NCBI RefSeq assembly: GCF_011386835.1
Contig: NC_088800.1
Span: forward strand, 20,078,572-20,142,571
DNA length: 64,000 nt
Origin: Chrysemys picta bellii
Lineage: Eukaryota; Chordata; Testudines; Emydidae
Direction: 5' to 3'
Shown here: positions 35,590-46,122 of the stretch, in pieces
How the letters are laid out: each line of letters opens with the position of its first letter
How positions within the stretch are numbered: position 1 is the stretch's first letter
Translations under genes and position numbers: made by a program
Notes under the pieces: model-generated
Seen by the model: only the letters and a program-made list of their open reading frames with translations
Told to the model about the DNA's origin: nothing
The model's database searches: none

Positions 35590-35957
35590 TGCAATATTGC
35601 ATAAGAAGAACCACACTCTCAAGTAGCCTGATCCCAAATCATTTAAGGCTTTAAAGGTCAAGATAAACATATTGAATTCAACCTAGAAGGAGACAGTGCA
35701 GTTTACAGAGCACTGGTTTTATGAGCTCTCATTATGATCTTAATAAGTGGATAGTCATATTCTGAACTGACTTAAGTGGTTTAAGCTGTAGCCTCAAGCA
35801 GAGTGCATTACAGTAATCTAGTCTCAACAGACAAAAGATATGGATAAGTGTAGCAAGATCGACATCCAAACGAAAAGATCTCACTCTTTATATCATGTGC
35901 AGATGGAGAAAAGTTCTCTTAGCCTCAGCAGCAGCTTGGGCCTTAACTAGCCAGGAA
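35590..35957 (-). repeat. old L3/CR1-clade LINE relic
   Basis: TTTAAGGCTTTAAAGGTCAAG, GAATTCAACCTAGAAGGAGAC, CAGTGCAGTTTACAGAGCAC, GCATTACAGTAATCTAGTC match, from memory, the 3' part of an ancient L3-type LINE. It continues at about 36801-36900 after the hAT insertion. Strand is inferred loosely. Confidence 0.4.
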
Positions 35958-36800
35958 TAGGGTTACCATACGTCCGGTTTTTCCCGGACATGTCCGGCTT
36001 TTCGGCAATCAAACCCCCGTCCGGGGGGAATTGCCAAAAAGCCGAACATGTCTGGGAAAATGCCGGCCGGGTACTTCCCCTCCCTCGGCGGCTCTGTTCC
36101 TCCCCGGACTCTTCGGCTCTGTTTAAGAGCCGAGCTGCCCGAGCGCTATGGGCTTCAGGCAGCCCCCTTGCCTCCGGACCCCAGCTGCCGGCCGGGCACT
36201 TCCCCTCCCGGGCTCCGGCAGCACAGGGTCCAGAGGCATGGGAGCTGCCCGAAGCCGGTAGCGCTCGGGCAGCTCGGCTCTTAAACAGAGCCGAAGAATC
36301 AGGGGAGGAGCAGAGGCTCCGGCCGCGGCGGCTCTGCTCCTCCCCTGACTCTTCGGCTCTGTTTAAGATCCGAGCGCTACGGGCTTTGGGCAGCTCCCAT
36401 GCCTCCGGACCCTGCGCCGCCGGAGCCCGGGAGGGGAAGTGCCCGGCTGGGGGCGCAGGGTCCGGAGGCAAGGGGGCTGCCCGAAGCCCGAGCGTTACCG
36501 GCTTCACGGTTTGCCGGGCAGCCTCCAGACCCTGCGCCCCCGGCTGGGCGCTTCCCCTCCCAGACTCCAGCTGCGCTGGGGAAGCACCGGCCGGGGGCGC
36601 AGGGTCTGGGGGCTGCCCGGCAAACCGTGAAGCCGGTAGCGCTTGGGCAGCCCTTTTCACGTGGCTGGGAGTGGGAGGGAGGAGGGGGCGGAGTTAGGGT
36701 GGGGTTGGGCGGGGAAGGGGCGTGGCTGGGGTGGGGAAATGGGCAGGGCCAGGGCCCGTGGAGGGTCCTCTTTTTTTATTTGCTAAATATGGTAACCCTA
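35958..36800. mobile_element. 843 bp GC-rich hAT element
   Basis: Perfect 8 bp duplication GCCAGGAA (35950-35957, 36801-36808). Ends TAGGGTTACCATACGT and, inverted, TAGGGTTACCATATTT. Interior consists of inverted and direct copies of a GC-rich module containing CTCTGTTTAAGAGCCGAGC and GAGGAGCAGAG, giving long open frames (235-237 codons) on both strands that are not genes. Confidence 0.92.
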
Positions 36801-39430
36801 GCCAGGAAGGACATGTACAATGAAAAGGTGGTGGCCTGAAGAGCTGCCAGAAACTTAAGAACCTAAGTAAGTGGCTGTTTCTGAAAGTCCAACAGACAAA
36901 ACCCTACATTTGTCTTCATAAGAGTGCTTTGTGTCCTTCCATGCAGATAGCTATGTCCAAATCAAAGAGATTTTATCTGTGAAGTAACAGAAAAGCTGTT
37001 GCCTAATATTGCACAAAACATAAATCTAACGACAATCCTGCTTGCTGGGAAAAAGCAGGAAGTAACCAGCAGATCATATGTACCAAACCAAATCCATGGC
37101 CATCTGGGAATTACCTGGTTGCAGAAGGAGAGAATTCAAGGCCACATTCTCCAAGTGGACTCAGATCTCTAGCATTTGAGCAAAAGTATAACTAGAAATA
37201 TCAGGATCTATGAATACCATTGTGCAGTTCTGAGTTTGTCAAATAGAGGTCAATAATCTACATACACCAGTCAGCACATTATAATACTATTAACCTTTAA
37301 TTTCTAGGCATCCATGCTTGAAGGCATGGGCACATTATCAAGAATGAGCTAAATCATAAATCAAAATAAGCCGGCAACATCCCAGATTAAATTCAAGAGC
37401 AGGAACAGATTCTTAAAACACCCTACAAGCAACACAAAACCAAGGACCACATACCAACTGAAATAACATAATTATCAATTATGCCACAAGTCCTTTTGTA
37501 TAAGCTAAGGGAGAAAAAATTCCAGAACAATAGGCCCTGGACATATGAGATTTGGAACATATGGAAATATGACTACAGATCTGTTGGTCAAGAGGTGTAA
37601 TTATGTAAAGAAGAGCATATATAAAAGGGAATGGGGTTATTATAATGAAATACACAATACAGGCATATCAAGCAATTTCCCTTCTTCTCACTATTATGCA
37701 TTAGCATGGTATTTGTCTTTTATTTTAAAGGACAGCCTTTGTATGCTTCCTAATGTTCTTCACCTTATATTAAGTCAATATATTAACCTGTATTTCAGCA
37801 ATAATCTTTCAAAAAATCATACACTTTACACTGTGATACAAATGTGTGATTTAGTGCTTTGTTTGACTTTGTACTACAACTTGTCAAATACATTTTGAGG
37901 TCTATTCCCTCCTCTTGATTCACGCAAAGAGGAAATAGATTCTAGATGGCAAGGCTGCTGGTATTGCTTGGTGGCTACGTGGAAGCAGTTGCTGTTTTCA
38001 AACTATCTGTCCTGATGGGAATTGGAGGGTGCTGCCTGGATCTACCACTCCAGGAATCATCTAGTACACTCTTGTCATTAAAACAAATAACAATAAAGGA
38101 CGATAAGTTAGCTTTTAGAATATAGTGTGGAGGGGGGCAGAAAAGGCACTAGCAGAATGTCTGCTTTCCTGGTCAGTAGAAGAAAGCATTATGCAGGAGG
38201 AGGGCAGTTGCAGCAGAGGCCTAGAGAGGGTGACAGGAAGAAGAAGAAAAATAAGAACTCCTCCAAGAGCTATCCAGGGGAAAGGAGGGATAATACACAT
38301 GTTTTTGTGTGTGGTTCTAGCTGAATTTTCAAGTGGAGGGGATGAAGGAATCAACTACCACTAAAAGTGAAAAACATCAAAAGATAGACCAAAACCATAA
38401 TGAGATTTATTTGACATAAACCTAATTTTATACCAATGCCATGAATTTCCTCCCATACTTTTAAATCTGATATTAGCATTGACATCCTTGTGCCCTCTAT
38501 CCAAGATGAGTCTCCCTATCAGTGGTGTTATACATATATTGCACACAAGGGTCCTTCCGAAGCAGATGGAAGGCATTGTATAAAGGAAATACATATTAGC
38601 TTGAGTGGTTAATATATTTTGTGCAAACTTGCTTTTTTGAGCTTGCACCCAGAGAATGCTTAGATGGTACATAAATCCCCTAAACAAACTAGCCTGATGA
38701 ATAAGTTAATTTTTGAAGGGCCCAGTTTTCTTGACCTTTAGAAGGTTCAAGAGTTATAGATTTTTAAAACTTTTACTGAAATATTCTTTGCTTAGATTAA
38801 GTGTAAAGAACTCAGGGCCTAGGAAGGGTACTAAAATGGATTTCAAGAAGGCAGACTTTAGCAAACTCAGGGAGTTTGTAGATAAAATCCCATGGGAAGC
38901 AAGTCTAAGGGGAAAAACAATTGAAGACAGTTCACAGTTTTTCAAAGAGACGTTATTAAGGGCACAAGAGCAAACTATCCCACTGCGTAGGAAAGATAGG
39001 AAGTATGGCAAGAGACCATCCTGACTTAACCAGGAGATCTTCAATGATCTAAAATTCAAAAAAGAGTCCTACAAAAAGTGGAAACTCAGTCAAATTACAA
39101 AGGATGAATATAAACAAATAACACAAGTACATAGGGACAAAATTAGAAAAGCCAAGGCACAAAACGAGATCAAACTAGCTAGGGACATAAAAGGAAACAA
39201 GAACACAAAACATTCTACAAATACATTAGAAGCAAGAGGAAGACCAAGGACAGAATGAAGGGGGAAAGACAATAACAGAAAATGTGGAAATAGCAGAGGT
39301 GCTTAATGACTTTGTTTCAGTTTTCACCAAGAAGGTTGGTGGCGAGTGGACGTCTAACATAGTGAATGCCAGCGAAAATGAGGTAGGATCAGAGTCTAAA
39401 ATAGGGAAATAACAAGTCAAAAATTACTTA

Positions 39431-39726
39431 GGGCAGGTCTACACTACGTCAGGGATCGACATGTTGAGATCGATCCACCGGCGGTCGATTTAACGGGTCT
39501 AGTAAAGACCCACCAAATTGACTGCAGATCACTCTCGAGTCTACCCCTGTACTCTACCCCTAACGAGAAGAGTAAGGTAAGTCGACGGGAGATTTTCTCT
39601 CATCGACCCCCCGCGGTGTAGACCCCGCGGTAACTCGACTTAAGGTACGTCGACTCCAGCTATGTTATTCACGTAGCTGGAGTTGCATAGCGTAGGTCAA
39701 CTTACCGTGGTAGTGCAGACATAACC
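39431..39726. mobile_element. Harbinger MITE nested in CR1
   Basis: TTA duplications at 39428-39430 and 39727-39729; without it the CR1 reads directly through. Ends GGGCAGGTCTACACTACG and, inverted, GGTTATGTCTGCACTAC. Its hairpin GTACGTCGACTCCAGCTA / TAGCTGGAGTTGC is homologous to that at 10868-10920. Confidence 0.9.
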
Positions 39727-40008
39727 TTAGACAAGTTAGATGTCTTCAAATCACCAGGGCCTGATGAAATGCATCCTAGAATACTCAAAGAGCTGACTGA
39801 GGAGATATCTGAGCCATTAGCAATTATCTTTGGAAAGTCATGGAAGACGGGAGACATTCCAGAAGACTGGAAAAGGGCAAATATAGTGCCCACCTATAAA
39901 AAGGGAAATAAGGACAACTCATGGAATTACAGACCAGTCCGTTTAATTTCTGTATCCGGAAAGAAAATGGAGCAAATAATTAAGCAATCAATTTGCAAAC
40001 ACCTAGAA

Positions 40009-40341
40009 CACTGGTTCCCAAACTTGTTCCACTGCTTGTTTAGGGAAAGTCCCCTGGCAGGCTGGGACGGTTTGTTTACTTGCCGCGTCCGCAGGTTCGG
40101 CCAATCGCGGCTCCCAGTGGCCGCGGTTCACCGCTCCAGGCCAATGGGAGCTGCTGGAAGCGGCATGGGCTGAGGGACATACTGGCCACCGCTTCCAGCA
40201 GCTCCATTGGCCTGGAGCAGCAAACCACGGCCACTGGGAGCTGCGATTGGCCGAACCTACGGACGCGGCAGATAAACAAACTGGCCCGGCCTGCCAGGGG
40301 CTTTCTCTAAACAAGCAGTGGAACAAGTTTGGGAGCCACTG
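40009..40341. mobile_element. fold-back hAT MITE nested in CR1
   Basis: Flanks ACCTAGAA / CCCTAGAT (6 of 8). Ends CACTGGTTCCCAAACTTG and, inverted, CAGTGGCTCCCAAACTTG. Entire 333 bp is one inverted repeat with centre near 40175. Same family as 28858. Confidence 0.88.
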
Positions 40342-41939
40342 CCCTAGATGATAATAAGGTGATAAATAAAGTCAGCATGGATTTGTCAAGAACAAATCGT
40401 GTCCAACCAACCTAATAGCTTTCTTTGACAGGGGAACGAGCCTTGTGGATGTGGGGAAGCGGTAGATGTGGTATATCTTGACTTTAGTAAGGCTTTTGAT
40501 ACTGTCTCGCATGACCTTCTCATAAACAAACTAGGGAAATACAACCTAGATGGAGCTACTATAAAGTGGGTGCATAACTGGTTGAAAAATCGTTCCCAGG
40601 GAGTAGTTATCAGTGGTTCACAGTCATGCCGGAAGGGCATAATGAGTGGGGTCCCGCAGGGATCGGTTCTGGGTCCAGTTCTGTTCAATATCTTAATCAA
40701 TGATTTAGATAATGGCATAGAGAGTACACTTATAAAGTTTGTGAACAATACCAGGCTGGGAGGGGTTGCAAGTGCTTTGGAGGATAGGATTACAATTAAA
40801 AATGATCTGGACAAAGTGGAGAAATGGTCTGAAGTAAATAGGATAAAATTCAATAAGGATAAATGCAAAGTACTCCACTTAGGAAGGAACAATCAGTTGC
40901 ACACATCCAAAATGGGAAATGACTGCCTAGGAAGTACTGCAGAAAGGGATCTGGGGGTCAGTGTAACGCTGTTGCAAAAAAAGCAAACGTCATTCTGGGA
41001 TGTATAAGCAGGCGTATTGTAAGCAAGACACGAGAAGTAATTCTTCCATTCTACTCTGCGCTGATTAGGCCTCAACTGGAGTATTGTGTCCGGTTCTGGG
41101 TGCCACATTTCAGGAAAGATGTAGACAAATTGGAGAAAGTCCAGAGAAGAGCAACAAAAATGATGAAAGGTCTAGAAAACATTACCTATGAGAGAAGCTT
41201 GAAAAAATTGGGTTTGTTTAGTCTGGAGAAGAGAAGACTGAGCAGGGACATGAGAACAGTTTTCAAGTACATAAAAGTTTGTTACAAGGAGGAGGGAGAA
41301 AAATTGTTCTTCTTAACCTCTGAGGATAGGACAAGAAGCAATGGGCTTAAATTGTAGCAAGGGTGGTTTAGGTTGGATATTAGGAAAAACTTCCTGTCAG
41401 AGTGGTTAAGCACTGGAATAAATTGCCTAGGGAGGTTGTGGAATCTCCATCATTGGGGATTTTTAAGAGAAGGTTGGACAAACACCTGTCAGGGATGGTC
41501 TAGATAATACTTAGTCCTGCCTTGAGTGCAGGGGATAGGACTAGATGACCTCTCAATGTTCTTTCCAGTTCAATGATTCTATAAGAAGCAAACAAAATAA
41601 AAGAACAGGAATTAACCTCTTACTATTGATTAATCCATTAATATACATAAGGCATTTTGCATTATTATTATTTTCAGATATTTTGAACAGGGCAGTAGTT
41701 TGAATCCCCAGTCTGGGGTAGTTGATTTGCCTCATCAGTGTATAGCAGGTAGTTTAGAGCATGGGAACTCTGGGTCTCATTCTGCTCTCACCCCAATGTA
41801 AATTAGGAGCAACTGGAGTAAAATCAATGACATATTGATGTAGAACTAGTACAACCAACCCCAGAACAAGTTTTTCTGCGTTTCATGGTCCTACATTCAT
41901 GCACATTTGGCACAGTCCTGTTGCAAGGCCCCGTTCATG

Positions 41940-42250
41940 TCTCTGGAGAAATGGTGCTCCCCAAGAGGGGCCCCAATGATGTGATCCAGTGACGCAACAG
42001 GGGGAGAAATAGTGTCTTTACGGGCTCCACTGATGTACATGGAGGGGGGCAGTCCTCTTCTTAAGGCTCCTCCTGATTGCACTGGGGGAGAGTGCTGCCC
42101 CTATGGGCCCTACCGATCTACGGGAGAAGCGAGGCTGCCCTTAAGGGCCTAGTACCCCACTGCTTTAGTGCGTGCGGGGGGATAGTGCTGCTGCCCCATG
42201 GGCCCTACAGCTTTTTAGTGGGGAAGCGAGGCTGTCCCTGCGGGCCCTTG
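41940..42250 (+). repeat. degenerate tandem repeat upstream of COPS2
   Basis: Related segments recur roughly every 45-50 bases: a G-run followed by AG-TGCTGCCCC, then a GGGCCC or GGGCTCC core. Examples start near 42000, 42048, 42085, 42131, 42176 and 42228. Copies are heavily diverged. The array abuts the COPS2 CpG block. Confidence 0.45.
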
Positions 42251-42316
42251 GGATTTCCGGCGCGGGGGAAGGGGAGCGGCGCCAAGAAAGACCAGGCCCA
42301 ACTCGCTGCCCTGCCC

Positions 42317-42360
42317 GGTTGCTAAGGGCCCGGCAGCCGGTTGCTAAGGGCCCGGCAGCC
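42317..42360 (+). repeat. perfect 22 bp tandem duplication in COPS2 promoter
   Basis: A 22 bp unit beginning GGTTGCTAAGGG and ending CCGGCAGCC occurs twice head to tail with no mismatch (42317-42338 and 42339-42360), about 210 bases upstream of the COPS2 ATG. GTTGCTA is reminiscent of half of an X-box/RFX site, so a duplicated binding site is possible. Confidence 0.85.
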
Positions 42361-42571
42361 ACTCTCGGGACTGAAGCGCGGTGCACCCGCTATTCGGCTC
42401 CGTGTCTCCAGGGGCGGGGCTAGCGGGGGAGAACGAAATTTCGGTTCCTAGCTGAGCGGAGTCACATTGGGCAGAAGCCGCGGAGGCTTGTGGGAGAAGG
42501 GGGCTGGCTCCGGTCTCGCGTCCCTCCCCCTGCCCCCTCCTTCCCCTCCCCCCGCCCGTCCTCCGGCCAAG

Positions 42572-42625
42572 ATGTCTGACATGGAGGATGATTTCATGTG
42601 CGATGATGAAGAGGACTATGATCTG
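42572..42625 (+). CDS. COPS2: COPS2 (COP9 signalosome subunit 2) coding exon 1
   Basis: COPS2 (CSN2, TRIP15, ALIEN) is a PCI-domain scaffold subunit of the COP9 signalosome, which removes NEDD8 from cullin-RING ligases; the family is about 443 residues long and nearly invariant in vertebrates. The exon holds 18 codons, MSDMEDDFMCDDEEDYDL, the acidic N-terminus of the family, and ends exactly before the consensus donor GTAAGG at 42626. The ATG at 42572 (context CCAAGATGT) was chosen because the frame upstream, though open, has no other ATG. The following acidic segment (E-Y-S-E-D-S) was searched for downstream and not found, so intron 1 exceeds 21 kb here. Confidence 0.95.
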
Positions 42626-45394
42626 GTAAGGTCTGGGGGGGCGATGGGGTTCTCTGGCGCGGGGGGCCCCTCTGTGCGTCTCTCTGCCTCAGCCCCTCTG
42701 AGAAGCTGCCTTCTCAGGAGGCAGTGACAGGACGAGTTTGGCTCCCCATTCCCTTTGGGGGCCAGGGGAGGCAGAAAATGGCTTGGGGGTGGGCTGGCGT
42801 TGATTTTGGACCAGGCCTCACCAGTGTTTATGCCTCCTCCCCCCGTGAGAAACAGGCCACTTGAGCCCTAGGAACTTAGTTAGGCCCCAGAATTGCCCCT
42901 TCAGGCCCAACAAGTCTGGGCCCCTGTTCAGTTCAGCTAGGGGGTCAGGGTTAGGGCAGGAGGTTGTAATTCTCTTACTGTAGCCCAGCAAAGTGGCTCA
43001 CGCGAAGTAAAGGGATACATTACCCCTGGGTTGGGAGGAGGTTTTGGGGGGAGGTTTGTAATCATGTTCTAGGATCAGACTAAGGCAGGAGGTGGGTGGG
43101 GGGGAATAGCAGGAGGAGCTGGGAGACAGATCTGCCTGCTACACACCACTTCAGGTGTAATATACCACTGTTTTTAACTTCCTTGCTGTCGAGGTAGAAT
43201 TGGGATTTGCTTTTATAATTTGTGTGGTTTTGTTAACAGTGTTTGGTTCTGTTTGTCCTTATGTTCTCAGCTGGACAATAAAATATTTTTATTTAAAAAT
43301 AGGAATTGATTTGTCTGGGGCAATTTGTGTTTAGTAAGGCTATCTGGCTTCATAGTGATATTTTTGAAAGTGTTAAAAGCAAATGTGAGGAATAAAAACA
43401 TTTCTAAGAGGGAAGACTCAGTTTTGGACCAAAAATACGTTCGCTGCATTGTCTAATCAATCTTAATTCAATGTTTTCTGTGCCTTTGCTTTTCTAAATT
43501 CTGGGTAGAATGGTAACACTGAGCTTTTTTTTTTTTTTTAAAGAGCTGAGTACTCTGTATTCCAAAGATTTTTCTGGGATGTGTATTTCACTTAGTGTAA
43601 ACTAGAATTGCATTTCATATACTGTTTAATTTTATAAATAAAACCCTAAAATCTCAGTTTGTTAGAAGAATTTCTATGTACTGTAGTAAGTCTTGTAGTA
43701 TTCCTTAGTATTTAGAGCAAGGTCTTAAAATTTTACTTTTTTGTTCAATATTGCTTTTCATCAGTTTTCCATGTGATCTGGGATATGTGCATGGTTGACA
43801 TCTAAAATTTAGAAAAAAAATTCCAGTCCAGTCTTATGCATGTATTTTTAATTGAGATAGTGGTTCACATGTACACGTTGTCTTTCTAGCCTTTCACTTA
43901 TCTCCTAAATATGAAAACAAATTATTTTAGAAACATGTTTTTAAATGAAATTGAGTTTAATTATATAATTTATAAAATGGAAATTGAACTTATCAGAATA
44001 TTCAAAAAGATCCTGTGGGTCAATTTGTGGCAGCCATTTTTCATAAACAAGTTTATCAGAACAGATTCTAATTTGAAATATTTTGTCCATATTACAGAAT
44101 AAAATACCAAATCACTCTGTATGTGTGTCAAAAGATATACAACTTGTGTTTTTGAGAGTTTTAAAAAAATAATTGGAAAGTTGTATTAAAGTGCAGTGTC
44201 CCAAATGTAGGTCTGGTATAAGTCAGTGCAACTCCACTGGCTGCAGTTGAATTGTACCTTACGTTAAGTCTGAATTTTATGCTTTATTGGCTGCCAATGT
44301 GCTGGGAGAAATAACTGCTGTTTCTTGCTTCAGTATGCTTCCTGGTTAGTCACAGGAAGAAGTTCTCTGAATTCTTATTCCCATGGCTGACTACAAATAT
44401 TCACTTTCAAAAGAACATTTTCAACATCAGGTCACTGACCACCCCTTCTCAGACCTTTCCTTTAAAACAAGGCTTGGAAGGATTCAGTTTTTATTGATGC
44501 ATGTTGATATCGCCATGCACGCACAAACTGACAAAATATTTCCATCAATAATAATTGAAATTTACAGATAGGCAAAATAAGAAAAATGCTGCTTGAGAAC
44601 TTATTAGAGTAAAAATACAGTGATTTAATCTTCTGAATTAGGCTTGTTACAAATAGACTAATGAGTGAATAGTAAAATCAGGTATGACTTGTATATTTAA
44701 GGATATTTACTTTATGTATTTTGACATGATGTTGACAATGTTTTAACAGTTTACAAAGGTTTACTTTTTTGAATCTCAACGTCTACTGTCATTAAATAAA
44801 TGTCTAACGTCCCCCATAATTTCCCTCATAATTCTGTGAAAATTTGAGTCAATAAAATTTGTTTAAAAAGCTTTAAAATGAACATTGATATTATTTATCA
44901 AATTTACAAAAAAAATGAATTCTGCCAAGGCTACTTAAAACACACTGAAACTAGATATTGTTTTAACTAACTATTGGGAGTGTTTGTGTTAGTACAGTTC
45001 TCTTTTTTTAGAATATAATGCACCACAGGACACGTTAGTATTGAATTAGAGTAAAAAGGTTTTTAGATGCAATTTTGGCTTACAGGTGGAAGGACAGAGT
45101 TTTAATCAAGTACAGATATAAGCATTATTCCAGTTAAATTAATTTCTTGCATGCATGGGCTGATCAGCATGGATGAGGTCATGGAATGCAAGAACAATGT
45201 TTTCAAATGTGTTCTAGTTTTGCTAGCTACTGTATAGATGTAGGCTATGTTAGAAATTAGTTAAATGTATTTTTTCTAAACATGGGACTTGGTTCTCCCA
45301 CCATGTTGATGTAAAACAGGAGAAACTCTGTTGAAATTAAACTGGGGTAAGAGGATGAGGCCAGTGGTTCCCAAACTCATATTAAAGACTGGTA

Positions 45395-45640
45395 TAGAAG
45401 GTTTCAGAGGGATAGCTGTGTTAGTCTGTATCCACAAAAACAACAAGGAGTCCGGTGGCACCTTAAAGACTAACAGATTTATTTGGGCATAAGCTTTCAT
45501 GGGTAAAAATCCCACTTCTTCAGATGCATGTGTAGAAGGAGGTCTTGAAGAGTGGAAGTATGATAAGAGATTCAGACAAACACAGCACTGGAAGTAAAAG
45601 GGCAATTCTGAACTATGGAGAGTATTTTGGAAGGGCAGAA
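45395..45640 (-). mobile_element. Penelope-like element terminal fragment
   Basis: TAGCTGTGTTAGTCTGTATCC, GGTGGCACCTTAAAGACTAAC, GGCATAAGCTTTCATGGGT, CACTTCTTCAGATGCAT are the same terminal module as in the larger Penelope-like element at 46123. A separate insertion of a related subfamily. Confidence 0.65.
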
Positions 45641-45672
45641 AGGGAGAAAGACTCAACAGCAGTCAGTCTGAG

Positions 45673-45905
45673 GACAGGTCTATGCCTAAAACAGTGTAGC
45701 TCTTCAGTGAAGATGCTACTATGCTGATGGGAGAGCTTCTTCCATTGGTGTAGTGGTAGATATTTTGATGGGAGAAGCCCTCCTGTCAGCATAGTGCTGT
45801 CTAAAGCGGGGGTTAGGTCAGTGTAACCGTCGCTCAGGGCTGTGGATATTTCATACCTCTGAGCGATGTAGTTATACTGTTGTAAGTTTATAGTGTAGAC
45901 CTGGC
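45673..45905. mobile_element. Harbinger-like MITE
   Basis: Left GGACAGGTCTATGCCTAAAAC; right TATAGTGTAGACCTGGCC, inverse of GGCCAGGTCTACACTATA. Interior TGATGGGAGAGCTTCTTCC and inverted GGGAGAAGCCCTCC modules. Triplet flanks not clean. Confidence 0.65.
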
Positions 45906-46122
45906 CTGAGTGAGTGGTGAAATCAGTGTTTACTAGGCCAAAGAAGTAATGTGAAGTGAGTGTAACTTGTTTGAGGTGCCAACAGTTTTAACAGACTTTA
46001 TAAAAAATAGAACAGTTACACCCTCCTTAATACATTTTGACCTAACCCTATATAGGGTATAAAGATGTGATTCCACTAACTCTAATCTCTGATGTATCCA
46101 AATGGTGTGCACTTTCCTAGAA

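Larger units (their letters stand above)
38800..41583 (+). pseudogene. CR1 LINE with RT, plus strand, twice interrupted
   Basis: Plus-strand frames give, in order: the pre-RT linker ([38 protein letters not shown]), RT start (HPRILKELTEEISEPLAIIF; KGNKDNSWNYRPVRLISV), motif [21 protein letters not shown] and motif B SGVPQGSVLGPVLFNILIND. The catalytic position reads FVNNTRLGG in place of FADD. The thumb to C-terminus follows, with the 3' end near ATGATTCTATAAG. The 5' endonuclease part is absent. Removing the insertions at 39431-39726 and 40009-40341 restores continuity of the DNA. Not active. Confidence 0.92.
31961..42229. other. GALK2-COPS2 intergenic interval
   Basis: Separates the two CpG-rich starts. 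Roughly two thirds is mobile elements (LINE at 32985-35560, hAT at 35958, CR1 at 38800-41583 with nested insertions, and hAT MITE 32536). 36810-38790 is AT-rich with no supported gene; a 117-codon open frame there has no recognisable features. Confidence 0.8.
42230..42720 (+). promoter_or_regulatory. COPS2: CpG-rich COPS2 promoter
   Basis: GC-rich, CpG-dense DNA surrounds exon 1. A GC box GGGGCGGGGC sits at 42411-42420 and an inverted CCAAT (ATTGG) at 42466-42470, about 160 and 105 bases before the ATG. There is no TATA box, as expected for a housekeeping gene. The 5' UTR is probably short. Confidence 0.7.

Noticed and set aside
35947..36697. 235-237 codon open frames on both strands
   Set aside because: Lie in the inverted GC-rich modules of the hAT element 35958-36800; symmetry explains both.
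42467..42727. N-terminally extended COPS2 frame
   Set aside because: No ATG upstream in frame; the extension is GC-rich 5' UTR, and the 3' part reads past the consensus donor at 42626.
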